Assembly (NCBI GenBank): GCA_002404995.1
Contig: DHKY01000004.1
Location: 212,613-276,612 of the forward strand
Length of the DNA: 64,000 nucleotides
DNA from: Caryophanales bacterium UBA4682
GTDB lineage: Bacteria > Bacillota_I > Bacilli_A > RFN20 > CAG-288
Direction: 5' to 3'
Shown here: in pieces, positions 44,090 to 53,804 of the stretch
How positions within the stretch are numbered: the stretch's first letter is position 1
How the letters are laid out: each line of letters starts with the position of its first letter
The notes under the pieces: model-generated
Told to the model about the DNA's origin: nothing
The model's input: the letters and a program-made list of their open reading frames with translations, nothing else
Databases searched by the model: none
Program-made: the position numbers and the translations under genes

Positions 44090-46789
44090 ATGAAAGGACA
44101 TTTTATATTAATGCTTGCTAGTTATAGGTTTTGTTTAGTGAGCAATTTTCAACAGGCAAAACCAACTTTTACTAAACCAAACTCTAATATAAATGTCAAA
44201 TTCAAAGCCAGCTCTTCTGAGCAAAACGAGATTATAAAGTTGTCTCAACAATATTCCTGGTATGCTGTGCCCATAGGCCAAAAAACAAATTATATGGCCG
44301 ATGTTTTAAACCCGAATGATTTCGATTCAGTAATTTTAGAAGCCAGATTGATTCCAAACGCGACAACGCAAGATGGCATCCCTTCCTCCTACTTATCAAA
44401 TGCAAGCCAAACAATAATTGAGATTGTCCGAAATATCAATAACGAGATAGAGCCGAGCTACTATGCTATTGACATTGAAAATGCCAAGGCCATAATTTCA
44501 TTATCAAACGTGGTGGATGAAGAATCGGAAACATTTAATCGTCTTGTAACCAGTTACAATGCTTATTTTTCATGGAATTCTCTCTCTCAATCGAGTCCAA
44601 ATGAACACTCAACACAAAATGGTCAAAGGAAAATCCGGTCAAATTCAACACATCCAGCAATCAATGAACAGGCTCCACTTGATTATTATTTAAAAACAAA
44701 AGAGATTTATAAAAATAGTTCAATTTATAATAAGTTTTCCTATTCAGAAACTGGTGGAGAGTCCAATTTAAATCTCAGTTCTGCGATAACATCCTTGCTC
44801 CCAAAATCTTACTTTACAATGACAGGAACTCATTCAGACTGTGGATCGGAATGGGGATATTATATCAACACAAGCAAGGATAATGGTGACAACTATTTTT
44901 CTCAGGTCTTAATTTTCGATGTTATACAAATTTGGGCAACTGTAGAATTTGCTGATCAAGTAACGATAAAAGTTGTGGAACATTCAAACTATAAATATGA
45001 TGAGAAGAGTCAATCTGTTTATTATGATAGTGTAAATCATCTTTGCTTAGGCAATCCATCACTAGAGTCGTCAATTGAATACGTGCAATGTACAGACAAT
45101 AAGAATAATAAAAGACATCCCAATCCCACAGACTCAGATTACGACTATAACTCGGATGACGGATTTTCTTTTGGTGAAGAAAAAATAATGCATATCGGTC
45201 AAGGAAAAGCTTCAGATAAAAAGGTAAAGTGTGACCGGGCTCTTTTCAATTTTTCTAAAGACTTGGCAATTTCATTAATTCCTGGATTAAACAAATCTCC
45301 ACTAGCTTCTTTTATTTTAAGTCAAAGCTTATCTTTTGTTTCAGATTACTTGTTTGATAAGCTTTTCCCCACAACTGATAACAACCATACTTTAACAAAA
45401 AGCTATGATGGAAAATATGTTTACCGTTATGACAATCCAGACAGCTTTACAAATATCGAAGCCAGGCGTGATTTTTGTGAATTGCGAAAATCCTCTTATT
45501 TCCGAATGCCACCTTTTTCAAACGCAAGTAAAGCAAACAATGAAATCACAAACAACAGACAGACTCCCCTGCTATTCAAAGATGAAACTGATTCAATCAA
45601 TTTTTGGCAAACCGTAATCTCATCACAAACAAGCAACGATTATACAGCTATAGTTGCTCATCACATCTCATTAGATATATTCAATGATGACTCTATCGCT
45701 GTATTTAAATTTGACCCGACTTTTTTAGCAAACATTCAAGGAAGTTGGGGTTATTTATATGGAGAAGATATCAATCCTACAAAGAAAGAAATTAGTGATA
45801 CCAATCAATCAGTTCATGTTGCTTTTGGTTCGAATCACCCACAAGATATTGATTTCACTCCAGTAGCAACTTCTGATTACGATTTAGTTTTGACTGATGC
45901 AACACCAGAATCAAAATTCTATATTGATGAATTTCCATCAGCCACAGGAATTGAAAACTCTGACAGCTTTACCAGCGTGTTTGTTCCAAATGGCAGTACA
46001 ACAAGAAAGTTCAAAATCAATCATTCCTTTAAAGTAAATGTTCACTTAATCAAAGGAAAAACATACCATATCCATGTTAGACGACTAATTACAAAACAAT
46101 ATTTTGGTTTTGGAAAATTTGCTATTTATGAGGCGCATGATGGTCTTGGCTCTTTGCAGGAAAAACCTCTTGCTGGTTCTTCAACTGGGAAAATAAACCA
46201 GCTGGTTGAATACAAAGGCATGCAACAAACCTATCATTTTTATAGTAAAGAAGATCAAATAGTTACGATAGCTCTATCTGCTAGTAAAGACACTTATCTT
46301 ACTTTACTGGATGATAAATATCGTCCTTTTATTAGTGATGATGATAGTTTTGGGGGCAGAAACGCTGGTTTGATAATTCGAATGAAAGCCTATTCCCCAA
46401 TATTTGTTTCTCCAAGATTTTATTCGCAATCTTCATCTGGTAGTATTTCGAGGACTATAAGCAATAGTACATGGATTCCATCATTTCAAAATAATCATAA
46501 TTACCCGACACCTGTGATGAACATTAAAGTCGATTGCTCCAAAGTACAAGATTACTATTATTATGTTTCATTCAATGAAGATTGTGAATTCACCCTTTAC
46601 AATAAGTTTTGGAGTGATTATGCATACATTTACATTTATGATTCTCAATTCAATGAAATGAAAAATTCAAGAATGGATGATGACACTATGCTAGTAATAA
46701 ATGTAAAAGCAAATGAAGTCTTCGTAATTCGTATTAGTGTATACAACATTGACAAAAAGAGTTACTTTGCATCAATCTTGGTCCAATAG
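44090..46789 (+). CDS. Large secreted protein with C-terminal PPC-like domains (module 2)
   Basis: An 899-residue paralogue of the protein at 24713. The signal peptide reads FILMLASYMFCLVSNFQQA with Met from AGG; a standard code would put Arg in its core. Shared blocks: LLPKSYFTMTGTHSDCGSEWGYYINTS (residues ~235-265), CLGNPSLESSIEYVQC, TPLLFKDETDSIN (PMLFKDNSDSIN in the other, AGG against CTG) and the PPC-like repeats DTYLTLLDDKYRPFISDDDSFGG and ...IYIYDSQF near the C-terminus. The internal hydrophobic stretch (ISLIPGLNKSPLASFILSQSLSFVS) is present but less Gly-rich. No catalytic motif. Followed by a permease as in module 1. Confidence 0.7.
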   Translation: MKGHFILMLASYRFCLVSNFQQAKPTFTKPNSNINVKFKASSSEQNEIIKLSQQYSWYAVPIGQKTNYMADVLNPNDFDSVILEARLIPNATTQDGIPSSYLSNASQTIIEIVRNINNEIEPSYYAIDIENAKAIISLSNVVDEESETFNRLVTSYNAYFSWNSLSQSSPNEHSTQNGQRKIRSNSTHPAINEQAPLDYYLKTKEIYKNSSIYNKFSYSETGGESNLNLSSAITSLLPKSYFTMTGTHSDCGSEWGYYINTSKDNGDNYFSQVLIFDVIQIWATVEFADQVTIKVVEHSNYKYDEKSQSVYYDSVNHLCLGNPSLESSIEYVQCTDNKNNKRHPNPTDSDYDYNSDDGFSFGEEKIMHIGQGKASDKKVKCDRALFNFSKDLAISLIPGLNKSPLASFILSQSLSFVSDYLFDKLFPTTDNNHTLTKSYDGKYVYRYDNPDSFTNIEARRDFCELRKSSYFRMPPFSNASKANNEITNNRQTPLLFKDETDSINFWQTVISSQTSNDYTAIVAHHISLDIFNDDSIAVFKFDPTFLANIQGSWGYLYGEDINPTKKEISDTNQSVHVAFGSNHPQDIDFTPVATSDYDLVLTDATPESKFYIDEFPSATGIENSDSFTSVFVPNGSTTRKFKINHSFKVNVHLIKGKTYHIHVRRLITKQYFGFGKFAIYEAHDGLGSLQEKPLAGSSTGKINQLVEYKGMQQTYHFYSKEDQIVTIALSASKDTYLTLLDDKYRPFISDDDSFGGRNAGLIIRMKAYSPIFVSPRFYSQSSSGSISRTISNSTWIPSFQNNHNYPTPVMNIKVDCSKVQDYYYYVSFNEDCEFTLYNKFWSDYAYIYIYDSQFNEMKNSRMDDDTMLVINVKANEVFVIRISVYNIDKKSYFASILVQ

Positions 46790-46803
46790 AGGAGATTACA
46801 TTA

Positions 46804-47820
46804 ATGAAAAAGCATATTACAATAATAGCTCTTCTCCTACAGAATCTAATGCTACTATGTCTATCTTTTCTGACAATCTCAAAAACCAGCTACTCCATTA
46901 ACGATGAACGATTCAAAGCCGAGGAAATTTATGCTGAAAGCAAGGAGATCAACCAGGACTACTTTAGGTTCCAAGGCAAAAGATCCGCTTTAATCCAGTC
47001 GCTTCCGAACCCCATCCCAGGGGAAAGAATCAATGCAACCGATGGGACCTATTCTTTCACAATTCTCACAGATGGATTAAAAGCAGACACTATCCTTTCA
47101 GAGGGACGTTATCCAGAAAACGATAATGAAATCATGATTTCCCGTATTTTCGAAAACACCATGAAACTAGCAAAAGGAAAACAATGGCTTGGCTATGAAT
47201 TCAAGCAGAAGCAACTACTCGGAGATACAGTTTTGAAGGTAGTGGGTATTCTAGACACAAAAGTAAATGCCTTATCAGAAAGCAGTAAAAATAACCATTT
47301 TCTGATTAGCATGATTGATACATCTTTCCTCTGCACAGAGAATCGGTTCAATACGATAGTCGAACATCCTTCCTATTATATATCAAAGATAGAATCCATA
47401 AAACAATTCAAGTCCATACTAAGAAATCAAGATATTGAATGCGTTTATCAATCAAGCAAAGCATCCAGTCTAGATTCCGGTGCAGTTAGCACAACTGAAT
47501 TAATACTTTACTTTCTAATTGTTCCATCTTTCCTTGCCTATAGGATTTTATCCATCCATTTTCAAATCACCTATTCTGTCCGAGCATCCATAATCAGCTT
47601 TGCTTCATTATTCCTTATTGGATTCTTAAGTACTCTGATAGCAGATATCATTTGGAAATCTTTGACTAGGACAGTCCCCTTCTATTTCCATTTGGGATAC
47701 ACGACATTAATCTACATGCCTTTTGCTGTTTTCGGTCTTTTGATAAATCTTGCACCTCACATAAGAAATTTCATTCAAAAGAAAAAAACCGACAAGCTAT
47801 ATAGCTCTATCGGTTTATAG
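46804..47820 (+). CDS. FtsX/MacB-type permease without ATPase domain (module 2)
   Basis: A 338-residue protein: an N-terminal helix (residues ~5-27), a ~200-residue extracytoplasmic region with EGRYPENDNEIMISRIF and LKVVGILDTKVN, then three helices (~235-320) and a short basic tail. This is the MacB/FtsX layout. It matches the permease half of the module 1 fusion: EIMIS here (ATG) corresponds to EVMIT there (AGG). There is no fused or adjacent ATPase. It follows the secreted-protein gene by 14 bases with GGAG before its ATG. Confidence 0.65.
   Translation: MKKHITIIALLLQNLMLLCLSFLTISKTSYSINDERFKAEEIYAESKEINQDYFRFQGKRSALIQSLPNPIPGERINATDGTYSFTILTDGLKADTILSEGRYPENDNEIMISRIFENTMKLAKGKQWLGYEFKQKQLLGDTVLKVVGILDTKVNALSESSKNNHFLISMIDTSFLCTENRFNTIVEHPSYYISKIESIKQFKSILRNQDIECVYQSSKASSLDSGAVSTTELILYFLIVPSFLAYRILSIHFQITYSVRASIISFASLFLIGFLSTLIADIIWKSLTRTVPFYFHLGYTTLIYMPFAVFGLLINLAPHIRNFIQKKKTDKLYSSIGL
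47789..47818. terminator. Terminator overlapping the end of the module 2 permease gene
   Basis: AAACCGA ... TCGGTTT arms with an internal GCTATATAGC palindrome in the loop; the right arm and stop codon of the permease gene are part of it. It lies between converging genes. Confidence 0.55.
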
Positions 47821-47836
47821 TTTCCGAGAATTCTGA

Positions 47837-49168
47837 TTACTGATCGTTGCCAGAAAGATCGACTTCACTCACGTACCTATTCGATATCCTATTTCCTTTG
47901 GTTATAATCGCATCCTTTGAAAATCCTAAAACATGAAGGAAAAGATCTTTGAGATTACCGGAAACAATATTCCTATCGAAAGCATGATCTTTCTTTCCGT
48001 CTTTAATGACATAACCAGAGCATGGCAAGGAAAACTGAAGGCTCTGTCCATCGATTCCAGAGTTTAGTCCTTTTAATTCAGTAATGTAGATGCCGTCTTG
48101 CCTTTCAGTAAAGATTTCATCTAAGCTCTTATCGCCTTCTTGCACGGTTAAGACCAATGGCTCTCCTTCTCCATTTCCGCAGGAGCATCCATTCGATTCC
48201 TTGTTCTCCTCATGCGCAGTTTCCAAGGAGTAAAAATAAGTCTTCAGAATACCTTTTTCAATAACCGGGAAGTTTTTTGTCGGATAGCCATCTGCATCAA
48301 AAGAACCAGATCCCCTGTATTCGATATGCGGAGTATGAAGGATAGTCACAGCATCAGACCTGATTTTCTGATTGATTTTTCCTTCGAATAAAGAAAGGTG
48401 TTTGTGTACCTGTTTTGCAGATAGCTGTCCCCTATAGCAGTTTAGAAGAACAGAAGCCCTGCTTTCAGAAAAAACGCAAGGATAAGACCCTGATGGCAAA
48501 CACTCTGGGTGGAAGAAGTCCATTGTTAAATTAAGAAGCGTAGGAATCTTCTCCTCGAGTTTTTTCTTCAGATCCATCAATGAAATCCTAGAATACGCGC
48601 TCTTTTCCGAGTTCCGGATGACTCCATCCTCGCTTTTTGCAGAAATATACCTGCTTCCCGTAAAGTACTTTGTTTCTTCCTTACAGTCTAATCCAAGGCT
48701 GTTCTTCTTTTCCCCGCCCTCTTCAGACCTAGAAAAAGAAACATCGATATTGATAATCCGGGAATCCTTTGAACGGATTTCGTCCGAAAGAGAAGATGCT
48801 TCTTTTCTCCTCTCTTCTAGATTAGATGGAACAAAGTCCTCGCGGAGAGTCTTTGCTTTTTCGTATTCGGCCTTGCCATCAAAGTAGTTCTCAATCTTAT
48901 CTTCTCTTCCATAAGAAGACATCTCCTTGACAGAAGAAATAATGTCGTCCCTCCTATCCGGTTCATAGTAATCAAGACTGTAGATTCCTTTTTTTCCATC
49001 ATAGATTCCTTTAAAGGAATATTGAGAAGAGGAACCAATCTGCTGGCTTTCCACTTCACCATTATGAACCGAGAGACTCGTTTCCTTCGAATAGCTCTCC
49101 GAAACTGAAAGAAAATTCATACCAGCCTGCTTTGCAGCAAGAAAACATGCTTTGGAATCAATATTCAT
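47837..49168 (-). CDS. tldE: TldE/PmbA-like subunit of the TldD-TldE protease
   Basis: Non-catalytic partner of TldD in a heterodimeric metalloprotease that degrades unfolded peptides and, in some bacteria, matures peptide antibiotics. The 443-residue protein has the N-terminal YSKETSLSVHNGEVESQQIGSSSQYS region, the central GSGSFDADGYPTKNFPVIEKGILKTYFY and C-terminal LKGLNSGIDGQSLQFSLPCSGYVIKDG. It lacks the HExxxH of TldD. It sits 2 bases after tldD. Confidence 0.9.
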   Translation of the reverse strand: MNIDSKACFLAAKQAGMNFLSVSESYSKETSLSVHNGEVESQQIGSSSQYSFKGIYDGKKGIYSLDYYEPDRRDDIISSVKEMSSYGREDKIENYFDGKAEYEKAKTLREDFVPSNLEERRKEASSLSDEIRSKDSRIINIDVSFSRSEEGGEKKNSLGLDCKEETKYFTGSRYISAKSEDGVIRNSEKSAYSRISLMDLKKKLEEKIPTLLNLTMDFFHPECLPSGSYPCVFSESRASVLLNCYRGQLSAKQVHKHLSLFEGKINQKIRSDAVTILHTPHIEYRGSGSFDADGYPTKNFPVIEKGILKTYFYSLETAHEENKESNGCSCGNGEGEPLVLTVQEGDKSLDEIFTERQDGIYITELKGLNSGIDGQSLQFSLPCSGYVIKDGKKDHAFDRNIVSGNLKDLFLHVLGFSKDAIITKGNRISNRYVSEVDLSGNDQ

Positions 49169-49170
49169 TT

Positions 49171-50562
49171 TTAGTCTTCCTTCTTTCCACCGACAAGCCT
49201 ATGGGAGATAAGCAGAGTCGGTTGTCCGACGGATACCGGAATGCTGCCGGATGCAGCACCGCACCTGCCTGGAGCCAATTCAAGATCATCACCAACCATT
49301 GTAATATTCTTAAGGATTTCATACCCGTATCCGGTCAAAGTCACAGGCTTTATCCTATGATCTAATTTTCCATCTTTTATCACATATGCAATATCACTGG
49401 TGAAAAGGAACTGATCCGTTGTCGGGTTCACTTGTCCGCCAGAGAAAGCCTTGCAATAGATACCATCCTTCACCGAAGCAATGATATCTTCTTTTTTACT
49501 CTTTCCGTTTCCGATGTAAGTGTTTGTCCTACGAGTCGTCGGAGCATATTTATAGTTCTGACGACGGCAGGCACCAGTCGGATTCCTTCCTAACCGCTGT
49601 CCGTTGTCTTTATCAAGCCTGTAAGAAACAAGGACACCGTCTTTGATCAACTGGTTCTTGGTCGGGACATGTCCTTCATCATCGAAGTTTTCGGTTCCCC
49701 ATGCATTCAGAATGGTACCGTCATCAAAGGCATTGACAACATCGGAGGCGATTTTTTCTCCTAGCTTACCAGCAAAAGGAGATTCCTGATGAGAAATCGC
49801 AACACCTTCCAAGGGGTGTCCGCAGGACTCATGGAAGAGAACTCCTCCAAATCCATTACCGAGAACAACCGGCCTTTCTCCGCTTGGTCCATAAGGAGCA
49901 GAAAGAAGCCCCACAGCAAGCTCGGCCTGCTCTTTACAGATTTTAGGAAAATCAGTTTCATCCAGAAGTTCAAGGCCTTCCATCTTGGAAGGTGCTTCAT
50001 ATCCAGTCTCGAACTCTTTTCCGTCAGTAGCTACAGCAACAACTGCGAGCCGGATGATAGGCTGATGTTTCTTACAGAAAAAACCGTCAGAATTATAGAT
50101 TTCAATAGAAGCATCCACGTTTGCTAAAGAAACCGTCACATCTTGAATCAGGGGTGAAACAGCATAAGCAGCTTTTTCTCCTTCCTCAAGATAAGAAAGC
50201 TTTTCCTCTAAGCTCTTAGCAGAAAAAGGAATCTTCCTCGGGCAAAGATCATTGAACTTCTTTTCTTCAAGCTGAGTGACAATCTTTTCCTGTTTTCCCT
50301 CAAAACCATAAGAAAGGCTTCCCGCCAAAGAAAGAAGGGCCGAGAACGAAATATCGGAAGAGTATCCATAAACCGTCTGCTTTCCTTTCCTCAAGCGAAT
50401 ACCTGCGCCTATGGTATGACTTTTCGAGACACCATAAGGCTTCTTATATTTTCGGGCAATGTTCTCACTCTTGCTGTCCTGCAAATAAATTTCTGCGAAA
50501 TCAGCGCCAGTAGCTAAACCAGCATTCAAAATCTTAGTTGCTTCATCTTTTGTTAGTTTCAT
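49171..50562 (-). CDS. tldD: TldD metalloprotease subunit
   Basis: Catalytic half of the TldD-TldE protease. The 463-residue protein has the HExxxH zinc motif in LFHESCGHPLEGVAI, AGKLGEKIASDVVNAFDDGT, WGTENFDDEGHVPTKNQLIKDG, QRLGMNPTGACRRQNYKYAPTTRMTNTYIGNG. In RMTNT the Arg is CGT and the Met AGG (49530-49528), and the Met of GMNPTG is AGG too, as in family members. It is the upstream gene of the pair. Confidence 0.95.
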   Translation of the reverse strand: MKLTKDEATKILNAGLATGADFAEIYLQDSKSENIARKYKKPYGVSKSHTIGAGIRLRKGKQTVYGYSSDISFSALLSLAGSLSYGFEGKQEKIVTQLEEKKFNDLCPRKIPFSAKSLEEKLSYLEEGEKAAYAVSPLIQDVTVSLANVDASIEIYNSDGFFCKKHQPIIRLAVVAVATDGKEFETGYEAPSKMEGLELLDETDFPKICKEQAELAVGLLSAPYGPSGERPVVLGNGFGGVLFHESCGHPLEGVAISHQESPFAGKLGEKIASDVVNAFDDGTILNAWGTENFDDEGHVPTKNQLIKDGVLVSYRLDKDNGQRLGRNPTGACRRQNYKYAPTTRRTNTYIGNGKSKKEDIIASVKDGIYCKAFSGGQVNPTTDQFLFTSDIAYVIKDGKLDHRIKPVTLTGYGYEILKNITMVGDDLELAPGRCGAASGSIPVSVGQPTLLISHRLVGGKKED

Positions 50563-50573
50563 CTTTTATACTC

Positions 50574-51602
50574 CTAGGAAGATTTTTTCTTATTGGCTTT
50601 CTTTTTCTTTGCGGTTAAGAAGTTCAGTGCATTACGAGAAGAGAAGATAATATCAAGGGCAAGGAAGATATCGGAGAAAATAAAGAGAACCCACCTCATC
50701 AAGAAAGGAGAAACCGACTGTCCGAAGAAAGAAAGAGTCAAGGAGAACTCGTTGGTCAGTTCTTTGACAAGGGGAAGGAAGACTTCATAACCCGGCTGAG
50801 AGAACTGCATGGTAAGCCTTTCAATCGGGCCTGTCCTGAAATAGTTCCGGAGCAAACCAGCCGAATAGGTTCCAGGGAAGAACCTCGTGATTTCACTGAT
50901 GTATTTCGGTCCCCTGTTGGATGGCCTATAAGCTCCGATGAGGAAGCCGACACCTGCGGACACAATTGCAACAATCGGTGACCTCACCGCTTCCCGCTGG
51001 ATGAAAGAGCAGATAAAGTAAGTCAGCGAAGAAGCCGATAAAGAAGAAAGAAGGATGACACCGATAATGGCAAGGAAATCAACAAAGGAAATCCTATAGG
51101 CACCATAAGCGGCAAGATAGATTAAGCAAATAAAGTAGACAATCAGGTTAATCCTGAAGGTTACAATCCAGTTAAAGACCCTGTAAGAGAAGGAAATCGT
51201 CCGTGGAAGTATCGGAGAAGAGACAAAGTCCATTGAAATCTTTCGCTCTTTGTCACGAACCACAATATAATTCGAGTTCAAGGATACCGTAATACAGGAA
51301 ACGGCCAGAACGCCGGAAATCATCCAGCAGTCGGCAATACCATAAATGCGGTGCCTCAAGGGTTCCCTTTGTTCTCCTTTCAGCATTTCAAGAGTCAGTC
51401 CTTCCACACTGGTCACCCTAAAGTTCTTTATTTCATTGATTTCCATCGGACGTAAAAAGACAACGTAAACAGCAAAAATAGCCAGTGGAACCATCAACGT
51501 AAAAATCCTTGTCGGAATATCTTTCAGAAAAACTAAAAAATGACGACGAACCAAGGATAAAAAAGCACGCCATTGATTCGAATAGGACTCATTCCGCTTC
51601 AT
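50574..51602 (-). CDS. ABC-2-type transporter permease
   Basis: A 342-residue membrane protein with six predicted helices: one at ~30-50, five clustered from ~130 to ~335, and a Lys-rich C-terminus. The layout and NYIVVRDKERKISMDFVSSPI stretch fit ABC-2 exporters of the daunorubicin/YhgE class. The ATG at 51602 follows GGGAGG and overlaps the ATPase gene by 14 bases; earlier in-frame starts lie inside that gene. The substrate is unknown (drug, lipid or polymer). Confidence 0.8.
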   Translation of the reverse strand: MKRNESYSNQWRAFLSLVRRHFLVFLKDIPTRIFTLMVPLAIFAVYVVFLRPMEINEIKNFRVTSVEGLTLEMLKGEQREPLRHRIYGIADCWMISGVLAVSCITVSLNSNYIVVRDKERKISMDFVSSPILPRTISFSYRVFNWIVTFRINLIVYFICLIYLAAYGAYRISFVDFLAIIGVILLSSLSASSLTYFICSFIQREAVRSPIVAIVSAGVGFLIGAYRPSNRGPKYISEITRFFPGTYSAGLLRNYFRTGPIERLTMQFSQPGYEVFLPLVKELTNEFSLTLSFFGQSVSPFLMRWVLFIFSDIFLALDIIFSSRNALNFLTAKKKKANKKKSS

Positions 51603-52581
51603 GATGATCAGCCTCCCTGATCTGCTTGATGCCAGTGACATTAAGGAAAACATCATCCCTGCTTCCTTTTTTCACTTCAAAATCATCAATAGAATCTTTA
51701 TTTTTTTCTAGAAGAGCAATCGCGTCTTTGGAATCATTGACCTTAACCTGATAGGTGTGTGCATCGTAATTATAAGAATATGGGCGATTCCTTCCCTTAA
51801 CAATCGCTTCAAAGTCATCCGTATTCTTGTGATGAATCCTGACATAGTCACCAGAATAGGTATCCCGCAGAAACGCCGGGGTCCCTTCCGCGATAATGTT
51901 TCCGTGGTTCATAATCAAGACATAAGTTGCTTTTTCCGCTTCTTCCCTGTAATGAGTAGTTAAAAACACAGTCATACCAGTCTGCTTACGAAGAGTGTTA
52001 ACAAGATTCCACACAGAAAGACGGGTCTGAGGATCCAGTCCAGTTGTCGGTTCATCCAGAATCAGAAGTTCTGGATCATGGACCATTGCGCGTGCGATAT
52101 CCACACGGCGTCTCTGTCCACCGGATAACTTTCCGACCGGGCGATTCCTAAAAGAAGACAAATCAAGCCTGTCCGTCAGAACCTGAAGTCGTTTCTTGAA
52201 CTGGTCGCCAGTGATTCCATAGAATCCGGCGCGAAGCGTCAGGTTCTCCTTTGGAGTCAGAACCGGATCTAAAACAGAGTTCTGGAAAACAATTCCGATT
52301 TTATTCTTAATAACATCCCGGTGTTTATCCAAATCAAGTCCGTCAATATAGATTTTTCCTGAATTCTTAGGAATAATGCTTGTGATGATATTAATCGTCG
52401 TTGATTTTCCGGCTCCATTCAAGCCAAGGAATGCAAAGAGGCTTCCTCTCTTTACTGAAAAGGAAATGCCATCCACAGCCGTAAAGTCATCATAGGTCTT
52501 CACAAGCTGGGATACTTCCCTGATAATATCATTCGGCCTATTGGATTCTTCTTTTTTATGCTTATTCAATAAATTAATCAT
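51589..52581 (-). CDS. ABC transporter ATPase (drug-exporter type)
   Basis: A 330-residue ATPase with Walker A GLNGAGKSTTINIIT near residue 55, Q-loop GIVFQNSVLD, signature KLSGGQRRRVDIARAMVHDPELLILDEPTTGLDPQ and an H-loop LTTHYREEAEKA. The ~90-residue C-terminal extension is typical of daunorubicin-type exporters. Translation start overlaps the hydrolase stop (ATGA), and the next gene is the permease, so a three-gene operon is likely. Confidence 0.93.
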   Translation of the reverse strand: MINLLNKHKKEESNRPNDIIREVSQLVKTYDDFTAVDGISFSVKRGSLFAFLGLNGAGKSTTINIITSIIPKNSGKIYIDGLDLDKHRDVIKNKIGIVFQNSVLDPVLTPKENLTLRAGFYGITGDQFKKRLQVLTDRLDLSSFRNRPVGKLSGGQRRRVDIARAMVHDPELLILDEPTTGLDPQTRLSVWNLVNTLRKQTGMTVFLTTHYREEAEKATYVLIMNHGNIIAEGTPAFLRDTYSGDYVRIHHKNTDDFEAIVKGRNRPYSYNYDAHTYQVKVNDSKDAIALLEKNKDSIDDFEVKKGSRDDVFLNVTGIKQIREADHHEAE

Positions 52582-53798
52582 GCGTTACTTCTCTCTTTTG
52601 ACAGAATCAACGGGGAGTCCTTTCCCTTCTTTTTGTTTTTCGACCTGTTCTTCGACCAGTTTTTCTGAATAATACGTGCCAAATCAAAGGCTGCAGACAT
52701 CCTCACCTTTTTTTCCTTCTTATCCTGCTTCGGGAATTCCAAGACAAACTTTCTCCTGAAGCGACTCGGATTCGCGATAATCTGCCCTGCTTCTGTAATT
52801 CCAATATCATTGACCGTGCTGAACAATCCTGAAACCAGCTTCTCTTTTTCCTTCTTATCTTGAAGTTTCGTCTCCAGAAGCTCATTAACGCTATTCGCAA
52901 GCAATAAAGCAGTCTGGTCTAGTTCATCCACAGTGTCAAGCTCATAAAGACAGTCTTTTTTCAGATGCCAGTTCGCAAGGTCGTGTTGATTGATGAAATC
53001 ATTCTTTGGAGAAGACAGGACGATCTTTGTCACCTGCTCATGCAAAAGCAAAGAACCGACAACATCGCACTGAGGGACAATATGAATGATTTTTCCCTGA
53101 ATCCGGAGATGTCCCGGAAGATCATAGATTTCCTTTGCAAGCCCTGGTCCATCATCGCTATAGACAGTAAGAACACGCTCGGAATCTTTCTCCGTAAGCA
53201 TCGACGCTGCATAAACAGCAAGGTTGCCACCTTTCGAATGTCCAAGAACAATGAACTTTTTGTCCGAATATCTTTTCCTTTGTTCCTTCAGGAACTTAGC
53301 CGATGCAACCTGGCCAGGAACAGAAGGATAAATAGCGAGATTCCTGCTTTCCTTCCATCCAAGAATCGAATTATCGGTTCCACGATAGCAGACAGCGACA
53401 GTGTTCTTGTCCAGTTCGATGCAGAAAGCCCCGAACTGGGTCTTATCCGTATCGGAAAGCTCGAACCCAAAAGAGGTCCACCTCAGAGAAGAAAAGCGGG
53501 AAGATTTCAGAAGGGCAGCCGCTACAAGAATCTGTTTCTTGCTCCAATCCGGATAATGATAGAGAAGAAAATCCGGACGGAGCCAATAAAGAAAGTCCTC
53601 GGCTGCCTGTTTCAACGAGAGCGGAGAAAACGAATCATTCGTTTTCTCGAAATTCTCCCATGGAATATAGGAAAGGCAGGCGAGGACTAGATTATCAGCA
53701 TCATTAAAACGGAGTTCTTGAAAGGAAGTGTTTCCATAAGCATAGAGATAATCCCAGATGTTCGGGAAATCCTTCTCCAGAAAGCTCCGTTCAGCCAT
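52578..53798 (-). CDS. Mbeg1-like alpha/beta hydrolase (DUF2974)
   Basis: A 406-residue protein with the nucleophile elbow VLGHSKGGNLAVYAASML near residue 190, and the features typical of Mbeg1-like proteins: a preceding CYRGTDNSILGWKE block and YSDDGPGL after it. The catalytic Asp and His (IVPQCDVVGSLLLHEQ and NWHLKKDC regions) look present. The C-terminal ~100 residues are basic and low in complexity. Natural substrates of this family are unknown. It precedes the ABC exporter genes and overlaps the ATPase start. Confidence 0.8.
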   Translation of the reverse strand: MAERSFLEKDFPNIWDYLYAYGNTSFQELRFNDADNLVLACLSYIPWENFEKTNDSFSPLSLKQAAEDFLYWLRPDFLLYHYPDWSKKQILVAAALLKSSRFSSLRWTSFGFELSDTDKTQFGAFCIELDKNTVAVCYRGTDNSILGWKESRNLAIYPSVPGQVASAKFLKEQRKRYSDKKFIVLGHSKGGNLAVYAASMLTEKDSERVLTVYSDDGPGLAKEIYDLPGHLRIQGKIIHIVPQCDVVGSLLLHEQVTKIVLSSPKNDFINQHDLANWHLKKDCLYELDTVDELDQTALLLANSVNELLETKLQDKKEKEKLVSGLFSTVNDIGITEAGQIIANPSRFRRKFVLEFPKQDKKEKKVRMSAAFDLARIIQKNWSKNRSKNKKKGKDSPLILSKERSNA

Positions 53799-53804
53799 TG
53801 TCTT

